64,000 nucleotides of DNA from Streptomyces sp. TLI_146 (lineage in GTDB: Bacteria; Actinomycetota; Actinomycetes; Streptomycetales; Streptomycetaceae): positions 7,254,001-7,318,000 of the forward strand of contig NZ_PJMX01000001.1 in the NCBI RefSeq assembly GCF_002846415.1, in the 5' to 3' direction. Shown one piece after another: positions 18,440-26,535 of this stretch. The notes under the pieces were generated by a model that worked only from the letters and a program-made list of their open reading frames with translations, had not been told where the DNA came from and made no database searches. Position numbers and translations under genes: made by a program. The first letter of the stretch is position 1, and each line of letters starts with the position of its first letter.

Positions 18440-20347
18440 ATGGGCGTACGGAAGGATCTGAGGACGGCCGTGCGACGCGGCGGTCTCACCGGGCGGGCCC
18501 GGGTGGAGCTCGTGCGCGAGGGCGGTGAGGTGCGCGAGGCGCGGGTCGCCCCGCTCGCCGCCGGGCCCGGCACGGGCAGCGTCGCCGACATCCCGTTCAC
18601 CAACGCCGCCGAGGCGCCGGACGCGGTGGTGCTGCGCCGCAAGCGCGGCGGGCGCTGGCGGCCGGTCACCGCGGCCGCCTTCGCCCGTGAAGTCGCCGAC
18701 ACCGCCAAGGGGTTGGTCGCCGCCGGACTCGAACCCGGCGGGCGCGTCGCCCTGATGTCGCGCACCCGCTACGAGTGGGCCGTCCTCGACTTCGCGATCT
18801 GGGCGGCGGGCGGGGTGAGCGTCCCCGTCTACGCCACCTCCTCGGCCGAGCAGATCGACTGGATCCTCGCCGACTCCGGCGCCGGGATGCTCATAGCGGA
18901 GAGCGGCGCCGAGGTGCGGACGGCCGGGGCGGCCACCGAGGGTCGCCGGGTGTTCGTCATCGACGACGGCGCTCTGGCCCAACTCGCCGTCGGCGGGCGC
19001 GAGACGGACGACGAGGAGCTCGCCAAGCGGCGCGCCGCACTCGGCCCCGACACCGTCGCCACCCTCTGCTACACCTCCGGCACCACCGGAAGGCCGAAGG
19101 GGTGCGTGCTCACCCACGGCAACCTGTACGCCGAGGCCGCCAACACCGTCGAGCTGATGCACCCCGTCTTCCGGGAGGTCAGCAAGCGGGCCGCCGCCAC
19201 CCTGCTGTTCCTGCCGCTCGCCCACATCCTCGGCCGCACCCTCCAGCTCGCCTGCATGCTGGCGCGCATCGAGCTCGGCCACTGGCCCAGCCTCAAGCCC
19301 GACGAACTGCGCCCGGAACTACGGGAGTTCAGACCCACCTTCGTCGTCGGCGTCCCGTACCTCTTCGAGAAGATCCACGACACCGGGCGGGCCACCGCCG
19401 AGCGGATCGGCCGCGCCGCCTCCTTCGACCGCGCCGACCGGATCGCCGTGCGGTACGGCGAGGCGGCGCTGAACCACTTCCTCGGCAAGGGGAAGGGGCC
19501 CGGCCCCGCCCTCCGCCTCGGCCATGCGCTGTACGACCTGCTGGTCTACCGGCGTGTGCGCAAGGAGCTCGGCGGGCGGCTGCGGTACGCGCTCAGCGGC
19601 GGCTCGCCCCTCGACCCCGAGCTGAGCCTCTTCTTCTACGCCGCCGGCATCCTCGTCTTCGAGGGGTACGGGCTCACTGAGACCTCCGCGGCCGCCACCC
19701 TCACCCCGCCGCTCGGCCCGCGCCCCGGCACGGTCGGGCAGCCTGTGCCCGGCACCTCGGTCCGTATCGCCGACGACGGCGAGGTCCTGGTGAAGGGGCC
19801 GATCGTCTTCGGCGGCTACTGGAACAACCCCGAGGCCACCGACGGTGTCCTGGCCGACGGCTGGTTCGCGACCGGCGACCTCGGCCGGCTCGACGACGAC
19901 GGCTATCTCACCATCACCGGCCGCAAGAAGGACATCCTGGTCACCTCCGGCGGCAAGAACGTCTCGCCCGGCGTCCTGGAGGACCGGCTGCGCAGCCGTC
20001 CGCCGGTCGGCCAGTGCGTCGTCGTGGGCGACAACCGCCCGTACGTCGCCGCGCTGGTCACGCTCGACCCCGAGGCGCTCCGGCACTGGCTGGCCGTGCG
20101 CGGGCGGCCCGAGGACACCCCCGTCGAGGAGCTGGTGGACGACCGGGAGCTCGTCGCGGATGTGCAGAAGGCCGTGGACCACGCCAACGCGGCGGTCTCG
20201 CGGGCCGAGTCGATCCGCCGGTTCCGGCTGGTGGCGGGGGAGTTCACGGAGGAGAATGGACTGCTCACCCCGTCCCTGAAGGTCAAGCGGCGGGCGGTGG
20301 CCGCCGCGTACGCCCACGAGATCGAGGAGCTGTACGGGCAGGGGTGA
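18440..20347 (+). CDS. Long-chain acyl-CoA synthetase (FadD15-like, AMP-forming)
   Basis: 635 residues from ATG 18440 behind AGAGGAG. It activates long-chain fatty acids to acyl-CoA through acyl-AMP. ANL-superfamily motifs: P-loop YTSGTTGRPKG, A5 YGLTETSAA, A7 DGWFATGDLG, A8 RKKDILVTSGGKNVSP. The insertion between A4 and A5 (LFEKIHDTG and a following helical stretch) is typical of FadD15-type enzymes. It could supply acyl-CoA for beta-oxidation or for lipids taken up by the Mce system 4 kb downstream. Its last 65 bases overlap the end of the convergent PucR-type gene. Confidence 0.93.
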   Translation: MGVRKDLRTAVRRGGLTGRARVELVREGGEVREARVAPLAAGPGTGSVADIPFTNAAEAPDAVVLRRKRGGRWRPVTAAAFAREVADTAKGLVAAGLEPGGRVALMSRTRYEWAVLDFAIWAAGGVSVPVYATSSAEQIDWILADSGAGMLIAESGAEVRTAGAATEGRRVFVIDDGALAQLAVGGRETDDEELAKRRAALGPDTVATLCYTSGTTGRPKGCVLTHGNLYAEAANTVELMHPVFREVSKRAAATLLFLPLAHILGRTLQLACMLARIELGHWPSLKPDELRPELREFRPTFVVGVPYLFEKIHDTGRATAERIGRAASFDRADRIAVRYGEAALNHFLGKGKGPGPALRLGHALYDLLVYRRVRKELGGRLRYALSGGSPLDPELSLFFYAAGILVFEGYGLTETSAAATLTPPLGPRPGTVGQPVPGTSVRIADDGEVLVKGPIVFGGYWNNPEATDGVLADGWFATGDLGRLDDDGYLTITGRKKDILVTSGGKNVSPGVLEDRLRSRPPVGQCVVVGDNRPYVAALVTLDPEALRHWLAVRGRPEDTPVEELVDDRELVADVQKAVDHANAAVSRAESIRRFRLVAGEFTEENGLLTPSLKVKRRAVAAAYAHEIEELYGQG

Positions 20348-21566
20348 CCGAGGAGGCGGGCAGGGCGTCGGCGCGCTCGCGCAGATGCATTGCGCGCAGC
20401 ACGACCTCGGTGGCGAAGCGGTGCTCGGGGTCGGCCAGCCGGCGCCCGAACGCCGCGTCGAGGTTGCGCATCCGGTAGCGGACGGTCTGCGGGTGGATGT
20501 GCAGCACCTCGCCGATCTGGGCGGCGGTGCCACGGGTGGCCAGCCACGCCCGCAACGTCTCGATCAGGCGCTCCCGGCGGGTCGCCGTATGGCCCTGGAG
20601 CGGGGCCAGTTCACGGGCCGCGAGCAGTTCAAGGAGCGCCGGGTCCGACATGAGCAGCAGGGTCACCAGATGGTCCGTGCAGTGGACGACGGGCGCCTCG
20701 GTGATGATCCCGGACAGCGCGAGGCCGAGCGCCTGGCGCGCCCAGCGCAGCGAGTCGGCCGCCCCGGCCAGGGCCACCGTGGGCCCGGCGGCCGCGCGCG
20801 CCCCGCCGAGCGCCTGGGCGAGGGCCGAGCGGCGCTCCGCGTCCAGGGCGCCGGGCACCAGCAGATACGGCTGCGGGTCGCCGAGGTCCATCAGCACGTC
20901 GCCGTGCAGGGCGGTGCGGGCGGGGTGGGCCCCGGCGCTCAGCGCGACCAGGGTCAGCTCCTCCGGCAGCTGCCAGCCCGCCCGTTCGGCCAGCTCGACG
21001 AGGGTGGCCCGGGGCGTGCCGCTGCCCGACGCGATGAGCCGCAGGATCTTTCTCCGTAACTCGTCCTGGTCGTCCTCGGCCGACGACCTGGCCTCCATAT
21101 AGCCCTCGCTGGCCAGCGCCTCCAACTGGTCCATGTACGCGAACAGGGTGTCCGCGAACGACAGCATGAAGACCGGGGAGAGGTTGTAGCGCTTGCCCAC
21201 CTTCTTGGTGTGGCGCAGCGCGACCCGGGCGCCGATGCGGAAGGTGCCGCGCAGGGTGTCGAGACTGCGGCCGTGGGCGGCGGCGAACCGGCCGAACGTA
21301 CGGATCATCTCGTCCCGCAGCGGCGAGGGCACCGAGGGCCGTACCACCTGGTCCACGAAGATGGTCAGGCTCTGCTCGATCGCCGAGTGCACGAACCGGC
21401 CGTGCGGGCCCGCGAAGACGTCCGCGAACTCCGGGTAGGCGCGGATCACCTCGGCCTTGATCTCGTCGAGCAGCGGCGGGAGTTCGGGCCACATGATGGT
21501 GGCGAGCTCCCGGGGGATCGGTCCCAGCTGCTCCGAGGAGGCCGAGGCGTGGAGGGCGTTCGGCAT
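20283..21566 (-). CDS. PucR/CdaR-type transcriptional regulator
   Basis: 427 residues from ATG 21566. The N-terminal 160 residues are helical (ELATIMWPELPPLLDEIKAEV onward), as in RsbRD/PucR N-terminal regions. A GGDEF-like core follows, and the C-terminus has the PucR HTH_30 motif LRAWLATRGTAAQIGEVLHIHPQTVRYRM with LAD..HRFATEVVLRAMHL. Family members control catabolic or lipid genes with ligand sensing. The Arg/Pro-rich last 30 residues run antisense through the end of the acyl-CoA synthetase gene. It is divergent from the mce operon and could regulate it or the synthetase. Confidence 0.87.
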   Translation of the reverse strand: MPNALHASASSEQLGPIPRELATIMWPELPPLLDEIKAEVIRAYPEFADVFAGPHGRFVHSAIEQSLTIFVDQVVRPSVPSPLRDEMIRTFGRFAAAHGRSLDTLRGTFRIGARVALRHTKKVGKRYNLSPVFMLSFADTLFAYMDQLEALASEGYMEARSSAEDDQDELRRKILRLIASGSGTPRATLVELAERAGWQLPEELTLVALSAGAHPARTALHGDVLMDLGDPQPYLLVPGALDAERRSALAQALGGARAAAGPTVALAGAADSLRWARQALGLALSGIITEAPVVHCTDHLVTLLLMSDPALLELLAARELAPLQGHTATRRERLIETLRAWLATRGTAAQIGEVLHIHPQTVRYRMRNLDAAFGRRLADPEHRFATEVVLRAMHLRERADALPASSVTPARTAPRSRGRTRRPPPAA

Positions 21567-22042
21567 GCGCTGTCCCTTTCACTGGCCGGGACGTACGGCT
21601 CGACGTTCGGCTCGGGTGGGCGACGCACCGTGGGCCTGCTGCGGGGCCGACGTCAACTCACAACATCTGCAACATAGACCAGCCCGCGCCCGAAGGCACC
21701 AGTGCGTACGGAGGAAATGTGTGCCCCGTGACGGGTTCTCGTACTGGCCGGACACAAAGGTGCTCGCCCCGGCGTACAAGTGGCAATGGGATTGCCCGAA
21801 CATGACGGAAAACGTTGACCTGTGTACGAATTTCCGGGGGTGGTCGGCGCACGCGCAATAACATGCGTGCGCGTGGCGGCCGCGCGCTCGGCGGCCGGAT
21901 TCGGCCGTCGGGTATTGCACCGCCCGATTCCCCGCGCGTAGCGTCCTGGGTGCCCCGGGGTCGACGGCTCTCGCCGCCCCTCACGGCGGGCCGCCGCCCG
22001 CTCCCCGGCGGCGCGGCCCACGCCCCAGGGCTGCGGATCCCG

Positions 22043-22084
22043 GCGGGGTCCCGCGATCCGTCCCCCCGGATCGCGGGGCCCCGC
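22043..22084. terminator. 18-bp hairpin, terminator- or attenuator-like
   Basis: Left arm 22043-22060 and right arm 22067-22084 pair over 18 positions with a single G-U wobble (in the rightward RNA) and a six-base loop of TCCCCC. No annotated gene ends here: the neighbours diverge from this region. It could end a small RNA or act as an attenuator in a long mce leader. Confidence 0.5.
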
Positions 22085-22212
22085 TTCTGCGTGCGCGGGG
22101 TTGTGTGCCGCCGTTGATAAGGCGAGCGCCCGGAATTGTGGCGCCGGTGACAAGTAATCACCGGCGGGCGAGGAGCGCGGAGATTCGCGCGGAAGCGGTA
22201 TTGCGGCACCGG

Positions 22213-22228
22213 GTTACCCGTACGTAAC
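22213..22228. promoter_or_regulatory. Inverted repeat GTTAC-N6-GTAAC upstream of the mce operon
   Basis: Perfect 5-6-5 repeat 60 bases upstream of ATG 22289. It has the same arms as the TTAC-N6-GTAA element before the acyl-CoA synthetase at 18346-18359, hinting at shared control of lipid import and activation. Confidence 0.45.
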
Positions 22229-22288
22229 GTCACGGCGACATCGGCCGTTCCCGGCGCCCGTAGAACCGCTATTCACAGGAGCAGAGCC

Positions 22289-23785
22289 ATGGGCGGTGCA
22301 TTCGACCGGCGTGGTGCCGCTATCGCCGCCACGCTCGGCGTGATCGCGCTTCTCCTCGGCCTTGTTCCGGCGTCGGGGACAATTGCGCGGGACCGTGAGA
22401 CGGGCGTTCAGGCCATTTACGACTGTGCGGCGGGCTCCGTACACCGGGCCGTCACCGTCGGGTTCGCCGGCGTCCATCCGACGGGCGGCCGCCCCGGACA
22501 GCCGCTGCGGACCGAGCGGTTCACCGTACGCCCCGAGCTGACCCGGGACGCGGTCACCGCCCTCCTGCCGCCGGGCACCGCCGAGGTCTCCGGCACCGCC
22601 CGTCTCGCCGTCGAGGTCGCGCAGAACGGGGCGTCGGCCCGCGCCGACTGGGCGGGGCTCGTCGCGCCCGCCGCCCGTGCGGGGGCCGATGGGCCGCAAC
22701 CCGTGTTCGCGGGCGAGGTTCCGGTGATCACGCTGGGCTCGCCGGGGGAAGTGACGCTCGTGGCGGGGGAGTTGACGCTGATGCTTCAGGCGACACCGGC
22801 ACCGGCCTCGCCGTCGGGCCCGGCCTCCCCGTCGGCACCGGCCTCCCCGTCGGGACAGGCTTCGACGCCGGCTCCGGGAGCCTCGGACTCGCCCGGTGCA
22901 CCTCAACTCCCCGCTTCCACAGCCCCGTTGGAGCTGCGCTGCCGACCCGCAGCACCCACCGGCCCGCGTCTCGCCGTCTGGACGGTGACCGAGCCCTCCG
23001 CCCCGAGTACTGCCCCGGCCCCCTCCACGACTGCGGGCACCCGGACGCACCAGCCCGCGATCCAGGTCGGTCCCGCCCCGCTCGCCACCGCGCCCGTCTG
23101 CCCGGCGGACCCGCCCGCCGGGGAGCTCGACCCGAGCAGGCTGCCCAAGCCGCCACCGGGCGCGGTCGAGGGGCACTTGGGCGCCTCGCTCTGCGTGGTG
23201 GCTGTCGGGTACGCCACCGTGCACAAGCTCGGCAGCGCGATGGTCGTCAACGATCCGCACGACAGCCCCGGCCCGATGCACCTCAACCTCGGCAAGCGCA
23301 CGGTCAGCGCCCCCGACTACGACGAGTCGGACTCGGTGGGGCTGCTGCGCTTCCCCGACGCCCGCTCCACGTTCCTCACCTTCGGCTTCCAGCCCACCAG
23401 CGCGAGTGTCGGCTTCGAGCCGGAGCCGGTCACCGTCGTCAACATCCGGCGCGGCGAGACGTTCACCACCACCATCGCCTACCGGCAGCACCTGCGCATC
23501 CACGACGTACGCGTCAACGGCGTGCCGCTGGACGTCGGGCCGCGCTGCCGCACCGCCCGGCCCTTCGACACCGTGCTGAGCGGTGCGTACAACTTCCTGA
23601 CCGGCGGGGTCCTCGACGGGGAGATCGCCATCCCGCCGTTCGCCGGCTGCGGCAGTCGGGGCGAGGACCTGTCGCCGCTGTTCACCGCCGCCCTCTCCGG
23701 CCCGGGCAACGCCGTCCGGATCCGGCAGGGGCAGCTCGCGGGGGCCGGCAGCGCCCCGCCCGTCCCCGAACTGCCCCGGCGCTGA
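22289..23785 (+). CDS. Secreted two-domain protein (DUF6801-like plus Cys-containing C-terminal domain), first gene of mce operon
   Basis: 498 residues from ATG 22289 behind AGGAGCAGAGCC. A signal peptide (GAAIAATLGVIALLLGLVPASG) is followed by a beta-rich domain, residues about 40-170, starting YDCAAGSVHRAVTVGFAGVH. This resembles the DUF6801 domains of the proteins at 38274, 39878 and 42121, which start YDC/YECKFPL. A Ser/Pro/Ala linker (about 171-215) and a second linker near 240-260 separate it from a C-terminal domain, about 300-480, with VPLDVGPRCRT, IPPFAGCG and LSGPGNAV, which match IPLGGGTDCKT, LPPLKSCG and TSGPGNTI in the protein at 38274. It is probably an envelope lipid-binding or scaffold component acting before the Mce chain; function is inferred. 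Confidence 0.75.
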   Translation: MGGAFDRRGAAIAATLGVIALLLGLVPASGTIARDRETGVQAIYDCAAGSVHRAVTVGFAGVHPTGGRPGQPLRTERFTVRPELTRDAVTALLPPGTAEVSGTARLAVEVAQNGASARADWAGLVAPAARAGADGPQPVFAGEVPVITLGSPGEVTLVAGELTLMLQATPAPASPSGPASPSAPASPSGQASTPAPGASDSPGAPQLPASTAPLELRCRPAAPTGPRLAVWTVTEPSAPSTAPAPSTTAGTRTHQPAIQVGPAPLATAPVCPADPPAGELDPSRLPKPPPGAVEGHLGASLCVVAVGYATVHKLGSAMVVNDPHDSPGPMHLNLGKRTVSAPDYDESDSVGLLRFPDARSTFLTFGFQPTSASVGFEPEPVTVVNIRRGETFTTTIAYRQHLRIHDVRVNGVPLDVGPRCRTARPFDTVLSGAYNFLTGGVLDGEIAIPPFAGCGSRGEDLSPLFTAALSGPGNAVRIRQGQLAGAGSAPPVPELPRR

Positions 23786-23799
23786 GGAGCTGCGAAGCC

Positions 23800-24852
23800 A
23801 TGGGAATCGACGTGGTCGTCGAGGGGCTGACCAAGGCCTTCGGACGGCAGACCATCTGGCAGGACGTCACGCTCACCCTGCCCGCGGGCGAGATCAGCGT
23901 GATGCTCGGCCCCTCCGGCACCGGCAAGACCGTGTTCCTGAAGGCGATCGTCGGACTGCTGCGCCCCGACCGGGGCCGGGTCCTCGTCGACGGCGTCGAC
24001 ATGGCCAACAGCCGCGAGAGGGACATCTACGAGGCCCGCAAGCTCTTCGGGCTGCTCTTCCAGGACGGGGCGCTCTTCGGCTCGATGAGCCTCTTCGACA
24101 ACATCGCCTTCCCGCTGCGCGAGCACACCCGCAAGAAGGAGTCGGAGATCCGCCGGATCGTCATGGAGCGCATGGAGGTGGTGGGCCTGGTGGGCGCCGA
24201 GCGGAAGCTGCCCGGCGAGATCTCCGGCGGGATGCGCAAACGGGCCGGGCTCGCGCGGGCGCTCGTCCTCGACCCGCAGATCATCCTCTGCGACGAGCCG
24301 GACTCGGGCCTCGACCCGGTGCGCACCTCGTACCTCTCCCAGCTGCTCATCGACATCAACACCCAGCTCGACGCCACCATGCTGATCGTCACGCACAACA
24401 CCGACATCGCGACCACGGTCCCGGACAACATGGGGATGCTGTTCTGCCGCGAGCTGGTCGCCTTCGGTCCCCGCGAGGTGCTGCTGACCAGCGAGGAGCC
24501 GGTGGTCGAGCAGTTCCTCAACGGGCGCAGGGCCGGCCCCATCGGCATGTCGGAGGAGAAGGACCGGGCGACCCTCGCCGAGGAGGCCTCGCACGGTCTC
24601 GTCGTCGGCCCGCCCACCCGGCGCGCTCTCGCCCCGCAGCTGAAACCCACCCCCGGCCTGCCGCCGCGCCGGGCGGTCCAGCGCCGCCGCGCCCGGGTGC
24701 GCGAGCTGCTCGACGAGCTGCCGCCCGCCGCCCGCGCGGCCGTGGAGGCGGATCTGCGGGATACGGCGACACCACCCCGTACGTCCAACGGCGCCGAGAC
24801 GCTCGTACGGACCAGGCCCCTGCACACCTACGAGGGCGGGGGACCCGCATGA
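23800..24852 (+). CDS. Mce-system ATPase (MceG/Mkl/MlaF-like)
   Basis: 350 residues from ATG 23800 behind GAGGAGCTG. ABC ATPase with Walker A LGPSGTGKTVFLK, Q-loop LLFQDGALFGSMS, signature LPGEISGGMRKRAGLARAL, Walker B IILCDEPDSGLDPV and switch His in LIVTHNTD. It powers lipid import through the YrbE permeases. In mycobacteria mceG is unlinked to mce operons; here it is the second gene. The C-terminal 90 residues (from about 260) are an Arg/Pro/Ala-rich extension like that of MceG, which is needed for assembly or stability in mycobacteria. Its TGA overlaps the next ATG. Confidence 0.94.
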   Translation: MGIDVVVEGLTKAFGRQTIWQDVTLTLPAGEISVMLGPSGTGKTVFLKAIVGLLRPDRGRVLVDGVDMANSRERDIYEARKLFGLLFQDGALFGSMSLFDNIAFPLREHTRKKESEIRRIVMERMEVVGLVGAERKLPGEISGGMRKRAGLARALVLDPQIILCDEPDSGLDPVRTSYLSQLLIDINTQLDATMLIVTHNTDIATTVPDNMGMLFCRELVAFGPREVLLTSEEPVVEQFLNGRRAGPIGMSEEKDRATLAEEASHGLVVGPPTRRALAPQLKPTPGLPPRRAVQRRRARVRELLDELPPAARAAVEADLRDTATPPRTSNGAETLVRTRPLHTYEGGGPA

Positions 24853-25670
24853 GCGCGCCCTCCGAGCCGGTGGCCGAGAAGGCCGTCGCGGTACGGCCGC
24901 CGCTGCGGGTCCTCAACCCGCTGCGCGAGACCGGCAGGCTTTTCGCGCTCGGCTGGACCGTCGTACGGCTGACGTTCCGTCGGCCCTTCCAGGTGCGGGA
25001 GTTCGTCGAGCAGTTCTGGTTCATCGCCAGTGTCACCATCCTGCCCGCGATGCTGGTGACGATCCCGTTCGGCGCGGTCATCGCCCTCCAAGTGGGCTCC
25101 CTCATCCAGCAGTTCGGCGCCCAGTCCTTCACCGGGGGCGCGAGCGTCCTCGTCCTCGTCCAGCAGGCCAGCCCGCTCATCGTGTCGCTGCTGATCTCCG
25201 GGGTCGCGGGCTCGGCGATCTGCGCGGACCTCGGGGCGCGGACCATCCGCGAGGAGCTGGAGGCCATGGAGGTCATGGGCGTCTCGCCGGTGCAACGGCT
25301 AGTCGTACCCAGGGTGCTGGCGGTCATGTCGGTCGGGCTGCTGCTCAACGGCCTGGTCTCGGTGGTCGGGACGCTCGGCGGCTACTTCTTCGCGGTGATC
25401 GTGCAGCACGGCACCCCCGGCGCGTACCTCGCCGGCTTCTCCGCTCTCGCCCAGCTCTCCGACCTGCTGATCGGCGAACTCAAGGCGGTGCTCTTCGGGT
25501 TCATCGCCGGAGTGGTCGCCGCCCACCGGGGCCTGAACCCCAAGGGCGGGCCGAAGGGTGTGGGGGACGCGGTGAACCAGTCGGTCGTCTTCACCTTCCT
25601 GATCCTCTTCTTCGTCAACATGGTGCTCACCGCCCTCTACCTCCAGCTCGTCCCGGCGAAGGGGCTGTGA
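24849..25670 (+). CDS. yrbEA: MlaE/YrbE-family permease, first copy
   Basis: 273 residues from ATG 24849, four-base overlap with the ATPase gene. Five or six membrane spans with the MlaE family core: VGSLIQQFGAQSFTGGA, GVAGSAICADLGARTIREELEAMEVMGVSP, and a final FVNMVLTALYLQL. The E-rich EELEAMEVMG coupling helix contacts the ATPase. Forms the membrane channel of the lipid importer, normally as a heterodimer with the next gene's product. Confidence 0.94.
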   Translation: MSAPSEPVAEKAVAVRPPLRVLNPLRETGRLFALGWTVVRLTFRRPFQVREFVEQFWFIASVTILPAMLVTIPFGAVIALQVGSLIQQFGAQSFTGGASVLVLVQQASPLIVSLLISGVAGSAICADLGARTIREELEAMEVMGVSPVQRLVVPRVLAVMSVGLLLNGLVSVVGTLGGYFFAVIVQHGTPGAYLAGFSALAQLSDLLIGELKAVLFGFIAGVVAAHRGLNPKGGPKGVGDAVNQSVVFTFLILFFVNMVLTALYLQLVPAKGL

Positions 25671-25671
25671 C

Positions 25672-26535
25672 ATGGCGCTCCTGGACCGGGCCCGCGGCCG
25701 CACCGCCACCGACACGGGGACACGCGAGCCGAGCCGGCTGTTCGCCTGGCTGGACCGCCCCGGCGACGAGCTCCTGTTCTACCTGCGCGCCCTGCTGTGG
25801 ATCCCGCGCGCGGTCCGCCGCTACCCCAAGGAGGTCCAGCGCCTCCTCGCCGAGGTCTCCTTCGGCAGCGGCGGGCTGAGCGTCATCGGCGGCACGGTCG
25901 GCGTGATGATCGGCATCACCGTCTTCACCGGCACCGTCGTCGGCCTCCAGGGGTACGCGGCGCTCAGCCAGATCGGCACCGACGCCTTCACCGGCTTCGT
26001 CTCCGCGTACTTCAACACCCGCGAGATCGCCCCGCTGGTCGCCGCGCTCTCCCTGTCCACCACGGTCGGCGCGGGCTTCACCGCCCAGCTCGGCGCGATG
26101 CGCATCAACGAGGAGATCGACGCGCTGGAGAGCATGGGCGTGCGGTCGATGCCGTATCTCGTCTCGACGCGGATCGTGGCGGGCGCGGTGGCGATCGTCC
26201 CGCTGTACGGGATCGGGCTGCTCGGGTCGTTCCTGGCGTCCCGGATGGTCACGGTCCTCTTCAACAACCAGTCCACCGGCACCTACGACCACTACTTCCA
26301 CCTCTTCCTCGCCCCCACGGACGTGCTGCTCTCCTTCCTCAAGGTGCTGGTCTTCAGCGTCATGGTGATCATGGCGCACTGCTATTACGGCTACCGCGCC
26401 ACCGGCGGACCGGCGGGCGTCGGCGTGGCCGTCGGCCGGTCGGTGCGGACCGCGATCGTGCTGATCAGCGTCACCGACTTCTTCCTCAGCCTGGCGCTGT
26501 GGGGCGCCACGACCACGGTGAAGGTGGCGGGATGA
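25672..26535 (+). CDS. yrbEB: MlaE/YrbE-family permease, second copy
   Basis: 287 residues from ATG 25672, one base after the previous stop. Same family: GGTVGVMIGITVFTGTVVGLQG, GAGFTAQLGAMRINEEIDALESMGVRSM (coupling helix) and a C-terminal GVGVAVGRSVRTAIVLISVTDFFLSL. Pairs with the first permease. Its TGA overlaps the mceA ATG. Confidence 0.94.
   Translation: MALLDRARGRTATDTGTREPSRLFAWLDRPGDELLFYLRALLWIPRAVRRYPKEVQRLLAEVSFGSGGLSVIGGTVGVMIGITVFTGTVVGLQGYAALSQIGTDAFTGFVSAYFNTREIAPLVAALSLSTTVGAGFTAQLGAMRINEEIDALESMGVRSMPYLVSTRIVAGAVAIVPLYGIGLLGSFLASRMVTVLFNNQSTGTYDHYFHLFLAPTDVLLSFLKVLVFSVMVIMAHCYYGYRATGGPAGVGVAVGRSVRTAIVLISVTDFFLSLALWGATTTVKVAG

Larger units (their letters stand above)
21567..22288. 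other. 722-base non-coding region between PucR-type gene and mce operon
   Basis: No frame here has convincing codon bias or family similarity. It contains a short dyad GGCAAT-GGG-ATTGCC at 21782-21796, GC-rich hairpins from about 21985 to 22084, and an inverted repeat GTTAC-CCGTAC-GTAAC at 22213-22228, 60 bases before the first mce-operon start. The length suggests a complex promoter, a long leader or an unrecognised small RNA. Confidence 0.6.

Noticed and set aside
17135..19282. Upstream extension of the MFS frame to a 1408-residue protein
   Set aside because: It would run antisense through the urea transporter region and the acyl-CoA synthetase. GTG 17134 has a ribosome site and begins a normal DHA2 N-terminus.
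21457..21861. 134-residue frame upstream of the mce operon
   Set aside because: It begins antisense inside the PucR-type gene and has no coding-like bias past it; the region reads as regulatory.
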